Assembly: GCA_024529925.1 (NCBI GenBank)
Contig: JAFEUB010001530.1
Span: 434,001 to 498,000 of the forward strand
Source: Ophthalmolycus amberensis
Taxonomy: Eukaryota > Chordata > Actinopteri > Perciformes > Zoarcidae
Direction of reading: 5' to 3'
DNA length: 64,000 bases
In this document: piece after piece, positions 12,335 to 23,748 of the stretch
How positions within the stretch are numbered: the first letter of the stretch is position 1
How the letters are laid out: each line of letters begins with the position of its first letter
The notes under the pieces: model-generated
What the model saw: the letters and a program-made list of their open reading frames with translations, nothing else
Databases searched by the model: none
What the model was told of the DNA's origin: nothing
Program-made: the position numbers and the translations under genes

Positions 12335-12751
12335 TGTAGGTGACTAGCGGCAATTTTCCTTTTAGTCACCGAGAGGCTAAGTGGGGAGATTTATACTTGC
12401 GGACGCGTTGGCTATAACGTTAAATGATTTCCAGGAATCCCGTGGATGAGTTTGGAGTGTTTATTTCGTAGGCAACAAATAAACGTTGATTCCAGATACA
12501 TACAATTATAACTCAGATAATGGCAGTACTAATGTGAATAACGTGAAATATAACGTGAAATAACGGTCAACAAAAAATAAGGCTCCCTCTCTCACCCCCT
12601 CTCCTTCCAATCCTTCCCCTAGTCTGATTCTGACAGCTGATAAACCCCCATTGTGACTATTCCCAGCACCACGTGACTCAATCACCGGAAGTGTACCGGA
12701 AGTGACAAAAAAGGGCATACAAAATGACACAGGCCACACCTGGCTCCTACA
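12335..12751 (-). repeat. 5' LTR of the BEL/Pao element
   Basis: This is the promoter-side LTR for the minus-strand element. The sequence just inside it (12334 downward) does not match a primer-binding site that I can assign to a tRNA. Confidence 0.93.
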
Positions 12752-12756
12752 ACCAG

Positions 12757-13559
12757 CGTCGCACGGCTCTCAAACAAATCCACCTGCACTTCCGTGCCTC
12801 CAGAACCCAATTTCAGGGGACATCTCTCATAATTTACGTCGCCCGAAACAACACCAGGGTCCCTCTGCAAAGTGTGTCGCATTCTCATATGTCCCTGATG
12901 GATTCTGGAATGTGACACCAAGCTTTATAAAACGGCCACGGGAATTGTCCACTGGCGTTGCTGTGATACAAATTCTGATTTGAAAAGTTATTCTCTTCAT
13001 TTTGTGTATGAGTGGGCTGGGAAGGAAAGCATCAGAGGGACAAGTGGAGGGAGAGCGATGGTGAAGCTTCACCGTCGGTAATGCGTGGATTTATTTATCG
13101 CTCTGTTCCACTGGGCTCATTCCTTCCCTCCCTTCCTCCACCACCTTTTTTCTTCCACATCCATGCTTTATGTACACAATCAATTATTCAACATGCAGCT
13201 CTCACAAGCTCTGCCTCCCACTCTGCCAACTGCACGCCTTGTTGTAGCCTCAGATAAACACAGCGACTGTAGGCTGCAGACAGCAGCAGAGATATGGCCT
13301 GCTCCTCTCATTCGGAGGACCCTGTAAGGCGTTTGCCAGGGTTGTATACTGTCTGCGAGGCCTCGGTGGATTTATTGATTGGAACTACTCTTGTCCACTG
13401 ATGCTTTAAGAAAACGATGCTGAGAGATCACCCGTGTAAATAAGGGAAATTCCTATTATACCAGACATGGGTCTGAATTTTACAAAAAATGACTAATAGA
13501 GACTACTAACTGTGACTTTAGATGTATTAAACATGTGTCACATTCATACTCTATTTATT
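12757..13559. other. no gene recognised
   Basis: Contains pyrimidine-rich DNA around 13110-13160. Nothing else recognisable. Confidence 0.5.
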
Positions 13560-13830
13560 ACATACTTGAAGGCCCACTGTTTATTTGCAAAAATGGAATA
13601 AGTATTCAGAACTATGTTTTCATTGGTGTATTATCACCTGAAACTAAGAATCATTGTGTTTTCGCTAGCGTCACAGTTTGAAGTGTAGGGCGAGTTGGCA
13701 ATGAGAATTTATTGGAAGGCCACCGTAGCTCTCCGACAACCCTGGAAAGGGAGGGGTGAGCAGAGGGGTTTTTAGTTGGTTGCAATCTGCAACCTCACTA
13801 CTAGATGCCACTAAATCCTACACATTGGTC
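13560..13830. repeat. teleost interspersed repeat
   Basis: It carries blocks that I recognise from many fish genomes: 'gttttcattggtgtatt', 'aagaatcattgtgttttcg', and the end block 'gttgcaatctgcaacctcac' followed by 'tagatgccactaaatccta'. The middle is shorter than in other copies as I remember them. The class is uncertain and the boundaries are approximate. Confidence 0.6.
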
Positions 13831-16565
13831 TTGATAACCTGTATACGTGACCAAGAAATTGTGTTTCTCACAAGCCCCCAAGGAAAGCGCCGGACTTTGA
13901 AGCTAATTCTACATCGTGGCCAAGTGGTGGATTTCCTGGGTCAGGTACGTGATGCAATGTAGCCCAAAATGACTCTTTACCGATAGACTTACATTCGGAA
14001 AGAGACGTTTGCAACTCAACGATTATGCGCTGTATCCAGTTTGTAACTTATCCTGACTGTGGAAACAAGGTGTCTCATTCACATTTAAGGAATCAGCTTC
14101 CTATAGACAGCCAGTCACTGCCATCACTGCATATGTGGTTGGCCGTGTAATAGACTTTGTCGCTCACCACTGGGATACTATCCAGCCCCCTGTGACTCTG
14201 AACAGGACAAGTGATATAAAGACCAATCAAATAATTTGTACGAAATAAAGATGTGAACATTCTTTCACCATCCCTCCTACACCCGATTCTTCTTGTTGTC
14301 TCTAGACGCAGGATTTGACATTCACATGAGATCACGCAGGACAGGACACACGGACTGTTTAGCTGTTTGTATTGTAGGCCTATGTTTAAAACTGGATCCT
14401 TTTTTGGAAACGGTATCAAAAACCCACTAACACCCACTAACATCTGGCTTTTGTCTTCAGTGGGAAAGGTAGCAAACAGCATTCATTCCAGAGAGAGAGA
14501 CTGCAGCAGAAGAAAAGAAGAGACAGGTTGGTTACCCGTTAAAAATTCCGTCTAACATATCGACTGTGTACTCTACTCCCCGGCGCCATCATGACATGGA
14601 ACATGACCAACCAAAAAAAACAACTTGAAGGCATACTTGTCTACAGACAATAGAAAATGAGCCTATCTCCTATTTTAGCCGATTTTCTTGTGGATCAAAA
14701 GTTTGTTTGAAAAAGAACAACATATATATTAAGAGTGGGAAGTTGTTTTGATGTGGCTGCGAGCTACAAACTACACACTGCTTAATTTCCGGTTGCATCT
14801 CTTGTTTCCTGAGTACTAAAGAAGACTGTCCATTGCTCCGACACCTAATTATTCTGAAACCACAGTACAAATGACGTCTCATTGGACCAAAAGCATATTT
14901 GTCTGACAGCCCTTTGTTTCGAAAACAAACAGACATTGTTCCAATTGCTAATTACTCGAAAATACACATTATCCATGCAACGAACAGAAGCACACGGCTA
15001 ATCCTTATGCAAAGTAATGTCATCAAACCCTTTTTCCTTCTGGTGAAGGCATGACCCACCGCTCTGCCTCTTATTACCCGTTGCCGTCGTTGGTTGGGCT
15101 AGTTAGGTTTAGGCATGGGGAATAAGATTAGTTATGGTTTTGGGTCAGAATATAGGGGCAAGCCCAACAGAGACATAAGTAAGGCGGGTTCTGCCTTTGC
15201 CATGGTAGGAACAGCAATGCCATGTCGGACAGGTAGGACATCATTTTGGATAATAATCAGCCATGTGTGTCATCTCCTGACACAAAAAGTTTTTATTGAT
15301 GGAGCAATAGGCCTTCGGAACAAGGCTAAAATGTGACTTTTCTGTGGCCATGAGTAGAATGAAAGGTTGGGACATTTATCAGAGTGCTTGGCTGGAGCGT
15401 TCAGTTGTACAAAAGGCTAATTTCAAATGCCAGAGGTTAACAGCACTAATGCAGCCGATCCAGACCGGTATAAGACAACAATGACAAACACCATTAACTC
15501 ATCTCACTTTCCTGTTTTGCATCAGTCTGCAATTCTGCACTATTTAAATGAGGAAGTAAAAATAACTGCAGGAAGATGACAGAGGGAAAGATGTGGGTAA
15601 AAATGGAATACAAGAGACATGCCTCAAAGCACTGAAATAGAATAGAGTGGAAATAATAATCATCAGAGGCTCCGTCTGCCCTGACGCACAGTTACCTGTG
15701 GTGACGGCTGTACACATCGAGACCAACTAGGAAGGTGCGTTCAGTAAAGTGCAGATCTCTGCCAGGTGTGTCTGCAACGACCACTGTTGTATTGTGTGAC
15801 TGAAAGAATACAACCCACAATTGATGGACAGACACTGAGGTGCACTCACACCACGCGACCGATCGCATGATCCTCCAGTTGGAGATATCAAGATCACTAA
15901 CTTCAACCAGTTGTATTTCTTGTCAGTGTATAATACATATTTGTGCACTGTGGGACTTGATGATTTCACTGCTTGCACACCAGGTTCCCTCCTGTCTTGT
16001 GCGCCCCTTTACAGCGTAATAAACACTAATGATATACAGAATGAAATGGTATACCAAACCATGCATCTGAAATGAGAACCATTAAGGTTACAGTGTGTAA
16101 TGTGTCACATCGACAATAAAACCTTCCTCCCGAACTAATTAGCCATTCCATGCACGCCGGTCAAAGGCAGTTATCTCCGCGAGGCCTCCCATTACCAGCA
16201 TCGCTTCCACAGCCGTGTAAACCTTGCTCTCTCTGTTCCTCAAGGCAGCTCTCGGCCCGATACAGTAATATCCGTATGGTTTTGATGGTTGTTTTCAGTT
16301 AGAATCAAAGAAGATTGTTCATCCTACAATCACTGTCTCAGAAATAAAGTAAATGTATAATACATATGGAGGAAAGCTTGCTATACCCACCATGTAGGTT
16401 GTGAGTTTTTACATGTTAAGTGAAATGGACTTAATATCATGCCTTTTGTAAACCTTGGGTTTGCTTCCTTTTTGCTGGTTTTATTCTAAATTAAAGCACT
16501 ACTCGGGACTCGGTTTATTCCTTTAGGGGGAGGTGGGTTGATTTAAAACAATGCATCTTATCCAG
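13831..16565. other. no gene; possible old repeat at 15040-15260
   Basis: The stretch 15040-15260 contains 'ggctagttaggtttaggcat' and resembles a common degenerate fish repeat; this is a weak call. The rest holds chance ORFs only. Confidence 0.4.
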
Positions 16566-17071
16566 GTGGCAACATCCGGTTCTGCCGTGTGAAGCCGATG
16601 CGGAGCTGTCTTAAAACTTGCATTCTCTCTACTGACCAGCAGGGGGCGACTCCTCTGATTGTATAGAAGTCTACGAGAAAATGACTCTACTTCTCTCTTG
16701 ATTTATTACCTCAGTAAACACTGTAAACATGAGTTTAGGGTTTTAATCTGTGGTTTCAAGTCTTCTTCAATACAGCATGATGTTCATTTAGTAGGTTATG
16801 GTCCATTTAGAGTCAAACAGACCATAAAGCAGGGTATGCTTTAGGGGCGGGGCTTACTGTGATTGACCCTACCAGAGCCATATACGGCGTCTCTACGTCA
16901 CTTCTCCACCTTCCAAATATGGTAATTTATTCGAAATATGGTAACTTCTGTTCATTGGTTGCACAAATGACAACACGGCAGCGGCCGTAATCCAAGTAAC
17001 TCAAGGCTTCATAACGGCAGTCCACAAACAAACGTCACGATTACTACGTCCATTTCTTATATACAGTCTAT
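16566..17071 (+). repeat. interspersed repeat family F1, copy B
   Basis: A near full-length copy of about 506 bp. It begins ggtggcaacatccggtt and ends 'tatacagtctatg'. It aligns along its length with copy D (47880-48383), including the central block on extra 'accataaagca' and 'ggggcggggctt' sequence that copy A lacks. Confidence 0.85.
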
Positions 17072-17387
17072 GATCCTATATATTTTAAACTCTTTGTATC
17101 TATTGAGTAACAATGGCATTAGCATGTGTCTTGGGGGGGGGTTGCCAATGATCCCAGGGGGTGTGCCAGGATTGTATTGCTCTGAGGTTGTCAAAATTTG
17201 ATTTGCACATGTATCACTAAAAGTATAATAACACACTTACTGGATCATTTACACAAAAGTCTTGAAACAAAACTATTTGAAAAAAAACCTTTTTTGTCCT
17301 CGCTCAAAACGAGTAGGTTATTTAGTAGGCCACATTCTGTTTAAAGCTGGTATTTGTGCACAGTGTCAGATGAACATCAGTCTACAC

Positions 17388-18773
17388 CAGTGGTTCTCAA
17401 ACTGTGGGGCGCGGTGGTATTACAGGTGGGGCTGTAGGAAATTTGAGTGTAGAACTGTGTGTTTAGTAGTTATAATAAAAGTGTTTAATGATTCATATTT
17501 GAGAATTCATAATTAGTCATAATCATAAGTGTTTAGGAAATGCATAATTAAGATAAGCATAAAGTGTTTTAGGATTAGTAGCTAAAAGTAGAACTAAAGA
17601 CATGAAGCTTTTGCCAAAGTTGCAGAAGTTTATCTTTATACTGAAGGATTATCATAGAAGGGATTCAGCAATAACTGACAGTCATTGAATGTGTTAGGAA
17701 CTCAGGGAAAGAGAGACATGAAGACAGGCGTTTACAGAAGTGCACAGGGAAGTTAGCCAGTAGAAATTGGGATAGACGGAAGGGGAGGAGTTGCGAACGG
17801 ATAGGAGGGCGGGGATAGGAAGCGTTTTTCTCTTCTCTTAGCGTAGGATCCTGAGACAGATGTGTCTCCTGGGATCAGGGAAGAGTTTTTTCCAAAAGTG
17901 GGTTAAATAGTGTAATATTTCATGGGAGTAATGTACTCCATTGTATAACTATACTTGCATCAGCAGGATTAAATTCCTTTTAACGGTAAACCAGTTTCGG
18001 TAACGTTTTTAGCGCCGTGTGACTGCAAAGCTAGCAGTCCACGTGGGCTGGCCTGCTCCACTTTCATCGTGGGGAGATTTTTCCCTCCACAGGGCGCAGG
18101 GGGAAATGCAGAATTTTTGTATTTCAAAAAATAAAACAAAATAAAAAAAATTTAACAGGTTACGGTTGCGCATGCGCGACGGCCATGATCCTTGGCGACT
18201 CACATGCGTGGCTTAGTGTTCCAAATGAAGAGACATTTGGCAGGCGGGAACAGAAAAGCAACCGCAAGCGATGCATCCGAGACGAACAGCAAGCAGCCAA
18301 GAAGAACATATGATGACGCCTATCTTGCTCTGGGTTTCACAGTGAACGCGGTAGGAGATGAGGAGCGACCAGTCTGTGTTTTATGTCTGAAAACTAGCTG
18401 TGGATAGTATGAAACTTGTTTTGTTTAGTTTCACAGGTTGCACTTTATTGTTATCTTGAAAAGATGTTTAGTGCAAAACAGGTTAATTGCAGCCAATTGC
18501 AATAAGCTCTTTTTTGCACAGATATAACTTTATTTGCATTGTTCTAACAAAGTGATTGCACATTTTATTTGTTTTTGTCTGATGGAGCAATCTGGTTTAC
18601 TTAAAAGTGATTGCAATTTTCTTTATTCTATTATTTGAAAAAGCACAGACGGAGGAGTCACAAAATGTTGTTTCAATAAAAATTCAACATCTACAATTTT
18701 GTTGGGGCGGTGGGGCATGGACATTTTTCTTCCTCCAAAGTGGGGCGCGACAGAAAAAGTTTGAGAACCACTG
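17388..18773 (+). mobile_element. hAT DNA transposon, internally deleted
   Basis: The element is 1386 bp. Its ends are 'cagtggttctcaaac' and the complement 'gtttgagaaccactg'. The 8-bp target duplication gtctacac is perfect (17380-17387 and 18774-18781). An N-terminal piece of the transposase is kept (see 18225-18407), and the rest of the catalytic gene is gone. The stretch about 17430-18005 looks unlike the rest and could be a nested insertion, possibly a solo LTR, but I could not find its target duplication. Confidence 0.95.
18225..18407 (+). pseudogene. N-terminal remnant of hAT transposase (BED finger start)
   Basis: Sixty codons from an ATG at 18225 (MKRHLAGGNRKA). It continues with YDDAYLALGFT and CVLCLKT before a stop. 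This matches the start of ZBED5-like hAT transposases, in which CVLC opens the BED-type zinc finger. The finger is cut after its first two cysteines, so no DNA-binding domain can form and no RNase-H-like catalytic core remains. An upstream in-frame ATG at 18204 is also possible. Confidence 0.82.
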
Positions 18774-18781
18774 GTCTACAC

Positions 18782-20704
18782 TAACATTACTAGTATTATA
18801 CTATCTATAGAATTAGATTCCAGTGGTGGATATGTAGGATTGTAAAGTCCGAAATTGTGTAGACGCCACCACTTTGTTTATGTCGACGAAACTGACGCGC
18901 TATATTCATTAAAGAACGTTGATTTTATTTTAAAAAGAGATTGTTTTAACCGCAAAATCAATTACTTCAAGAAGAGGATTTTGTTAAAATAAATTTTGCT
19001 TGACGATGTTAGTAGTGAGGGGGAACCACTAGCCTATAAACAAATCACTAGCAAGCTCTAAAAGGAGGCAGAAAAACCAGATTTTAACTTTTTTTATACA
19101 GATTCTATATCATGTCTGGATATAGTGTGTAATAATAAATCATGTAAATAATATGCGCTATACTTGTATGCTTATATTGCGGAGTTGTGAGGTCACATGT
19201 AAGTAGGTCAAATACTCCGAGCAGGGCATTGATAGACGCATGTGATAGAAACAGATACAGTGGCCCTGAAAAGAAACACTTGCTTAAACCACCAGATTAG
19301 GGCGGAAACGCCATCTTAGAACAAGGAGTAGAGTTCTCTTTATCTATTCACACAGAGACTTCGAAATAGCTTAGAACTGCACCCTTTCCGGCACCTTGAG
19401 TGTTAACAACATGCATACACACTGACGATGCAGAGGAGGCGGATCCGGACGTGAGCCAGTGTGGGTGGAGATGCCCAGTGCTCCTACCAGGCTGCTGTTC
19501 TGCTAAACACAGCTCCGCCTGCGACTTTGCTTTGACCAATAGGCTTCCTTCAGAAGAACCTTTACACCGCATGCGCGCTCTGTGTTAGCGCCTTTTCATT
19601 TTGCCTGCTCCTACTGAGTAGAGATTAGGCCACGTGCACGTTTTAATGCCTGGCATAACAATTCTGTCACAAATAAATCTTATTGCTTGAATTGAGCTAA
19701 ACGCCTCGACATCAGTCTGTTCACTTGAGTTTTCTCCTCAACAAGTGATAGTTTGAGCAATTATGATAAAAATATACTGGATATATTTTTCATTAAAAGG
19801 TACCAACTGTAGTTTTAACTTCAACATTTAGCTCCTTCATCGATTATATTCATACGTTTTTTTCTCCAGGACATATGATGCAGATCTAATAAGACTCCCG
19901 GAGTATTCTACTCCACCTCCTCCCAGGCTTTTCATTTGACTGCACCAGTATCTGCAGTGTCCATTCACTGTCTCTTTGCCTGCAGAGGGGTTTTCCCAGC
20001 ACAGGCATCCCCTCACTCTCTCATCTCTCCTCTGCTGCTGATACAGCGTGACCAGGATTACGCTTTTAACCCAGTCCAAGATGGCTGCCTCCAGCTGCAA
20101 GCTCTCGCTCTCTCTCTCTCTTTTCTTCTGTGCGAAAAAGGGAAAGAAAGAGACGTTTAAAAAATACATGACCCTGAAAAAAAGAACGACACTCCAGTCA
20201 GCGTTTCTTCTAGACTGCAACCATCAAAACCCCTCCGTGCAAAGAGACTTACTATCATCCACATTGTGACAGCTGAACATGCTAATTAAGGCAGGCATTC
20301 CATCTGTCACTTTAGATAAGTAAAAGTGCTGATCCCTGTTCAAGGCAAACGTCCACGGTTTCAGAGTCGAGATTGCAGTGCTTTCAATATCAGCCCCCAA
20401 ATAAAAAGGACTGGGTTTTAAATGTTAATGCAAAGGAATTCCATCATAGAATGGGAAGCAAAGAGGGTCTCTGCAAGCAGACTGCCGACCAGACATATTG
20501 TTTCAGAATTCAGAGGTCGGGGGCAGTCCTGTTAAAGCTTCGTAAAAATCGATAATTTACTGCAGTTCCAGTACATATAAGATGTCTTTTTTTTCATAAT
20601 TTACCGGAATCCTTTCCGTTGTGAAACAGGGGGATATTTTGGTTTGGCTTCCAGAAGAAAAAGCCCTGAAAATACTTTCAAAGAGCTCCTAACATAGCCT
20701 AAAA

Positions 20705-20708
<4 letters not shown>
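18782..20708. other. no gene recognised
   Basis: Chance ORFs on both strands between 19348 and 20270; no domain seen. A short pyrimidine run (ctctctctct) lies near 20105. Confidence 0.5.

Positions 20709-20737
<29 letters not shown>
20709..20737. repeat. (AT)n microsatellite
   Basis: About 14 uninterrupted AT dinucleotides. Confidence 0.95.
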
Positions 20738-20740
<3 letters not shown>

Positions 20741-21311
20741 CACGTTTTCTTCCAGGTGAGTATTTTGGCAACACACGATATATGTATGTTAAAACTTAGT
20801 TAAAACTTTTGGGGGTTTTTCCACCTTGATGAACTTCCCCCCCGCTTGTTTCACAGTTCACAAAATATTAAGGACCTTAGAAAGATTATGCTGGTAGAAA
20901 CCTTTTTTCACTTGTTCTTAAATCATAAACACAGGTAAGAAAACCAGATAAGACTTATTCAAAACGGATTATAATAATTGTCTTTTCTTACTTGACTTGT
21001 CAGGGCTTTCATAGATTACTGCAGGTTTAAATCAAGTTTTCAAGGAATACAGTTCATGTTAAACCCTTCCAGACTATAATACCGTGTCACATCCAAACCA
21101 AAGCCTAACATTCAGTTGTCTACTTTGAAAAATATGATGAGGTTACTCTGACCCAGTGGTGTCTGGTGAAGGCTGACTCCAAGGTGTAGAACCTGAGAAA
21201 CGAAGCACAATCACTTTAAAAAAAAGATGTGACAATAACAGAACATGAGCTTGCCACTCAGTTTAAAGACAGACTCTTCAAATCTTTGTCGTCACATATT
21301 CAACATTCAAC
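20738..21311. other. no gene recognised
   Basis: AT-rich, nothing recognisable. The last part may be the eroded 5' side of the LINE that follows. Confidence 0.4.
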
Positions 21312-21838
21312 TATAAGGAAAGGGTTGAAGGACAGATGTCCAATAGTAACACAAGGGGCCTTTGGAACGGCATGACATCTATTACTGGTTATGGGACCAG
21401 TTCTCCCAGCTTCCCTGGTGCTGGGATCAATGTAAAAAGATGATCAGAAAGGCTGGCTCAGTGATTGGCCTTCACCGGACTCACTGGAGGTCACTGTAGA
21501 AAAGAGAACAAGGGCCAAGTTAAAAACGGTTGATTCTTTTGAAGGCCATCCATTACACGGTGTTTTTAAATGGACTCAGAAGCTCATATAGTGAGAGACT
21601 CAGGATGCCTCAGTGTTCTACTGAACGACTCAGAAGGTCTTTTGTTCCAGCAGCAGTTCGATTTTTTAATGAACACCTTTAGATTCTGATGTCAATCATG
21701 TTTTATATGGCATTTGGTGTTATTTACTCTTTGTAATTTTTTGTCTGTTGTGCACTGTGGACTGAGTCTATTGTTGTCTGTATGAGTTTTTGGTGGCAAA
21801 TGAGTCCACTGGGGATTAATAAAGTTTTCTAATCTAAT
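21312..21838 (+). mobile_element. internally deleted LINE: linker joined to C-terminus
   Basis: From 21312 the frame YKERVEGQMSNSNTRGLWNG resembles the endonuclease-RT linker of fish LINEs. By about 21430 the translation is already in the far C-terminal tail (KRMIRKAGSVIGLH). It then reads, after a frame shift, ERLRMPQCSTERLRRSFVPA up to a stop near 21682. The whole RT domain is missing between them. The 3' UTR ends with aataaag followed by 'ttttctaatctaatt', typical of a LINE end. The clade is not certain. Confidence 0.7.
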
Positions 21839-21852
21839 TGCAAATATACATG

Positions 21853-22232
21853 AGGAATCCAGTCTGTTCACTTCAGGGGGTCACATCAGCAAGCGATCCT
21901 CCACTCCGGAGTTCTCCATGTCCTTCACCACCATCTCACTGAGTAGACGGCATGACCCTATATGGGCTCATCTTGACCCTATCCTGGAGATGGTAAAGGG
22001 GCAAAACCCTGATGTCCAACACCTTCATTTCTTTTCTGATGAACCTGCAACACAATATAAGAAGAAAGGCAACTTCTATATGATTGGCTCTGAACCTCAC
22101 CAAAAAGGCTTCCAAACAACAACAACCTGGAACTTTTTTTGAAGCAACCCATGGCAAGGGTGCTCCGGATGGGGTAGGAGGGGCTTTGAAGAGGTCTACA
22201 GGTGCAAGCAAGTGGACACCTTGAGTTTAAAT
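21853..22232 (+). pseudogene. fragment of an uncharacterised, widespread metazoan protein family
   Basis: Three pieces of one protein are visible in shifted frames. The first reads IQSVHFRGSHQQAILHSGVL (21856-21915). The second reads SLSRRHDPIWAHLDPILEMV and HFFSDEPATQYKKKGNFYM (about 21940-22085). The third reads FFEATHGKGAPDGVGGALKR (22134-22193). The second break is an extra T in the T-run near 22134-22140. I recognise the FSDGPATQY...HGKGAPDGVGG pattern from many unnamed fish and invertebrate proteins. I cannot assign a function; the multi-copy, scattered distribution that I recall suggests a mobile origin. The fragment directly follows a LINE 3' end. It could also be a decayed host gene. 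Confidence 0.7.
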
Positions 22233-22476
22233 AACCTTGTCACACTTTACAGTATTTCATGTTCCTGAACCTCTTCTTTATGATCATTCTGCATCTCTTT
22301 GTGGCGTCAATTCAGATTATTTGATAAGTCTTCATTGGAGTTTGTTTTTTGAAAGTGCTTGCCCTTCCTCCCATTCTGCAGGTGACTGGATGAACAGTCT
22401 GCGTATCACCGTCTGTCATGGGCTAACTTCAAACAATCGGATCAACGAACCATATGACATAGTAGGAGAGGAAATA

Positions 22477-23746
22477 CCGTACTTTTCGGACCATAGAGTG
22501 CACCGGTATATAGGCCGCACCAGCTGATTTTTAAAAGAAAAAAGAAGTTGTACACAGATAAGCCACACTGGTCTATAAGCCGCAGGTGTCCCCGTTGAAC
22601 AGCAAGATGCTTTTAACAGTACTAAAGTTGTCTTCTTCTATGAACATCATAACATGTCGCTAGCTTCTAAGCTAATTTTAACATTACGGCCAATGGGGAA
22701 ATGCTAACCGTGATTAGCATTAGCGAATATATAATATATCTTTGTACATCTTTTCATGCAGACATACTTGCATTACAGACTAAGGTCTCTCACGGCTACC
22801 AAACGAAAAGCAATGAGGTAATAACTGTTTTTGCTCATAGCTCTGAATAGCTGTTGTGCTAGCAGCAACTGGCCAAGCCAGTTAGCCGTAAATGCTATTC
22901 AGAGCTATGAGCAGAGAAGATCAGCTTTTTCTCAAGTCTGCCAGTGGATCCTAACAGCGCGGAACAGTGTGAAAGAATCCACCTTCACCAACGGGTTCCG
23001 AAAGGCTGGGATACTATGAGAGTAAGGGGACAGCGCAATGAGGAGGACAACACAAGCTCAGGGGCAGATTTGCCTCGGGAGCAAGTGACACTGAGGGTGC
23101 AGAGCAGCTAGCAGAGCTACGAGCTACGAGCAACAACAGTTATTGCTTGTTTTTGAGTGAGAGAAATAAATGATCTTGGTTTGCAATATAACTCTGCTGT
23201 TAGGACAATGTTTAGAAAAGTGTAGCATTCAGCGTGTTGTTGAATGCATTTGTCACGGAGAAAAATACCGGAAATAGTCCAGACATATTAAAATAAAAGT
23301 CCGAAAAAAAAGTCTGTGCAACATCATCATACCAGCCATTGTAAACACAATTATACATGAACTAAGATCATTCTCCGTGTTGTTGAAAGCATATTAAAAT
23401 TAGCTGTTAAAATTAGCTTAGAAGCTAGCGAGTCGGACATGTACTGTTAAAAGCATCTTGCCGTTCAACCTTTTTTGTTAACAGTCCTAGTGAGAGGTAG
23501 GTCAAAGGTACTTCATCCATATTGTAGCGACCCTGTCAGTAACAGCTGGCAGCAGAGGGGTTGCTGGTAGCAACTGTTCTGTGTCGGGAGCTAGTAAATG
23601 TTGTGTTAGACCGGAACCGGAAGTTGCGGTTGTTGTTGTGGCGGAGAAAAGCTACGGAAAAATCCATATATAAAGCGCACCGGACTATAAGCCGACGCAT
23701 CAAAGCGTGGGGTAAAAAGTAGCGGCTTATAGTCCGAAAAGTACGG
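22477..23746. mobile_element. non-autonomous DNA transposon with long inverted ends
   Basis: The element is 1270 bp. Its ends 'ccgtacttttcgga' and 'tccgaaaagtacgg' are inverted and flanked by TA on both sides. Further inside, a second pair of inverted blocks is seen: 'caagatgcttttaacagtac' near 22604 pairs with the same block inverted near 23438-23460, and 'gctagcttctaagctaattt' pairs likewise. The motif 'ctataagccg' recurs at both ends. No transposase frame exists. The TA flank would fit a Tc/mariner-like insertion, but the superfamily is not proven. Confidence 0.82.
22832..22913. repeat. perfect 20-bp inverted repeat (hairpin) with inner palindrome
   Basis: 'tgctcatagctctgaatagc' at 22832-22851 has its exact complement at 22894-22913. 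The 42-bp loop itself contains aactggc-caa-gccagtt. It lies inside the long-ended element. Confidence 0.95.
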
Positions 23747-23748
23747 TA

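Larger units (their letters stand above)
9670..12751 (-). mobile_element. BEL/Pao LTR retrotransposon, internally deleted
   Basis: Two 417-bp LTRs (9670-10086 and 12335-12751) flank a 2.25-kb interior. The 5-bp target duplication accag is perfect (9665-9669 and 12752-12756). Each LTR begins tgtagg and ends cctaca. The LTRs differ by two substitutions and two single-base indels, so insertion was recent. The interior codes only for a Gag-like region, zinc knuckles and a protease-like part. Reverse transcriptase, RNase H and integrase are absent, and a complete BEL/Pao interior is several kb longer. It would depend on another element's enzymes to move. Confidence 0.95.

Noticed and set aside
22237..22470. 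C-terminal continuation of the unnamed protein family
   Set aside because: Similarity to the family's later part is too weak to support by eye.
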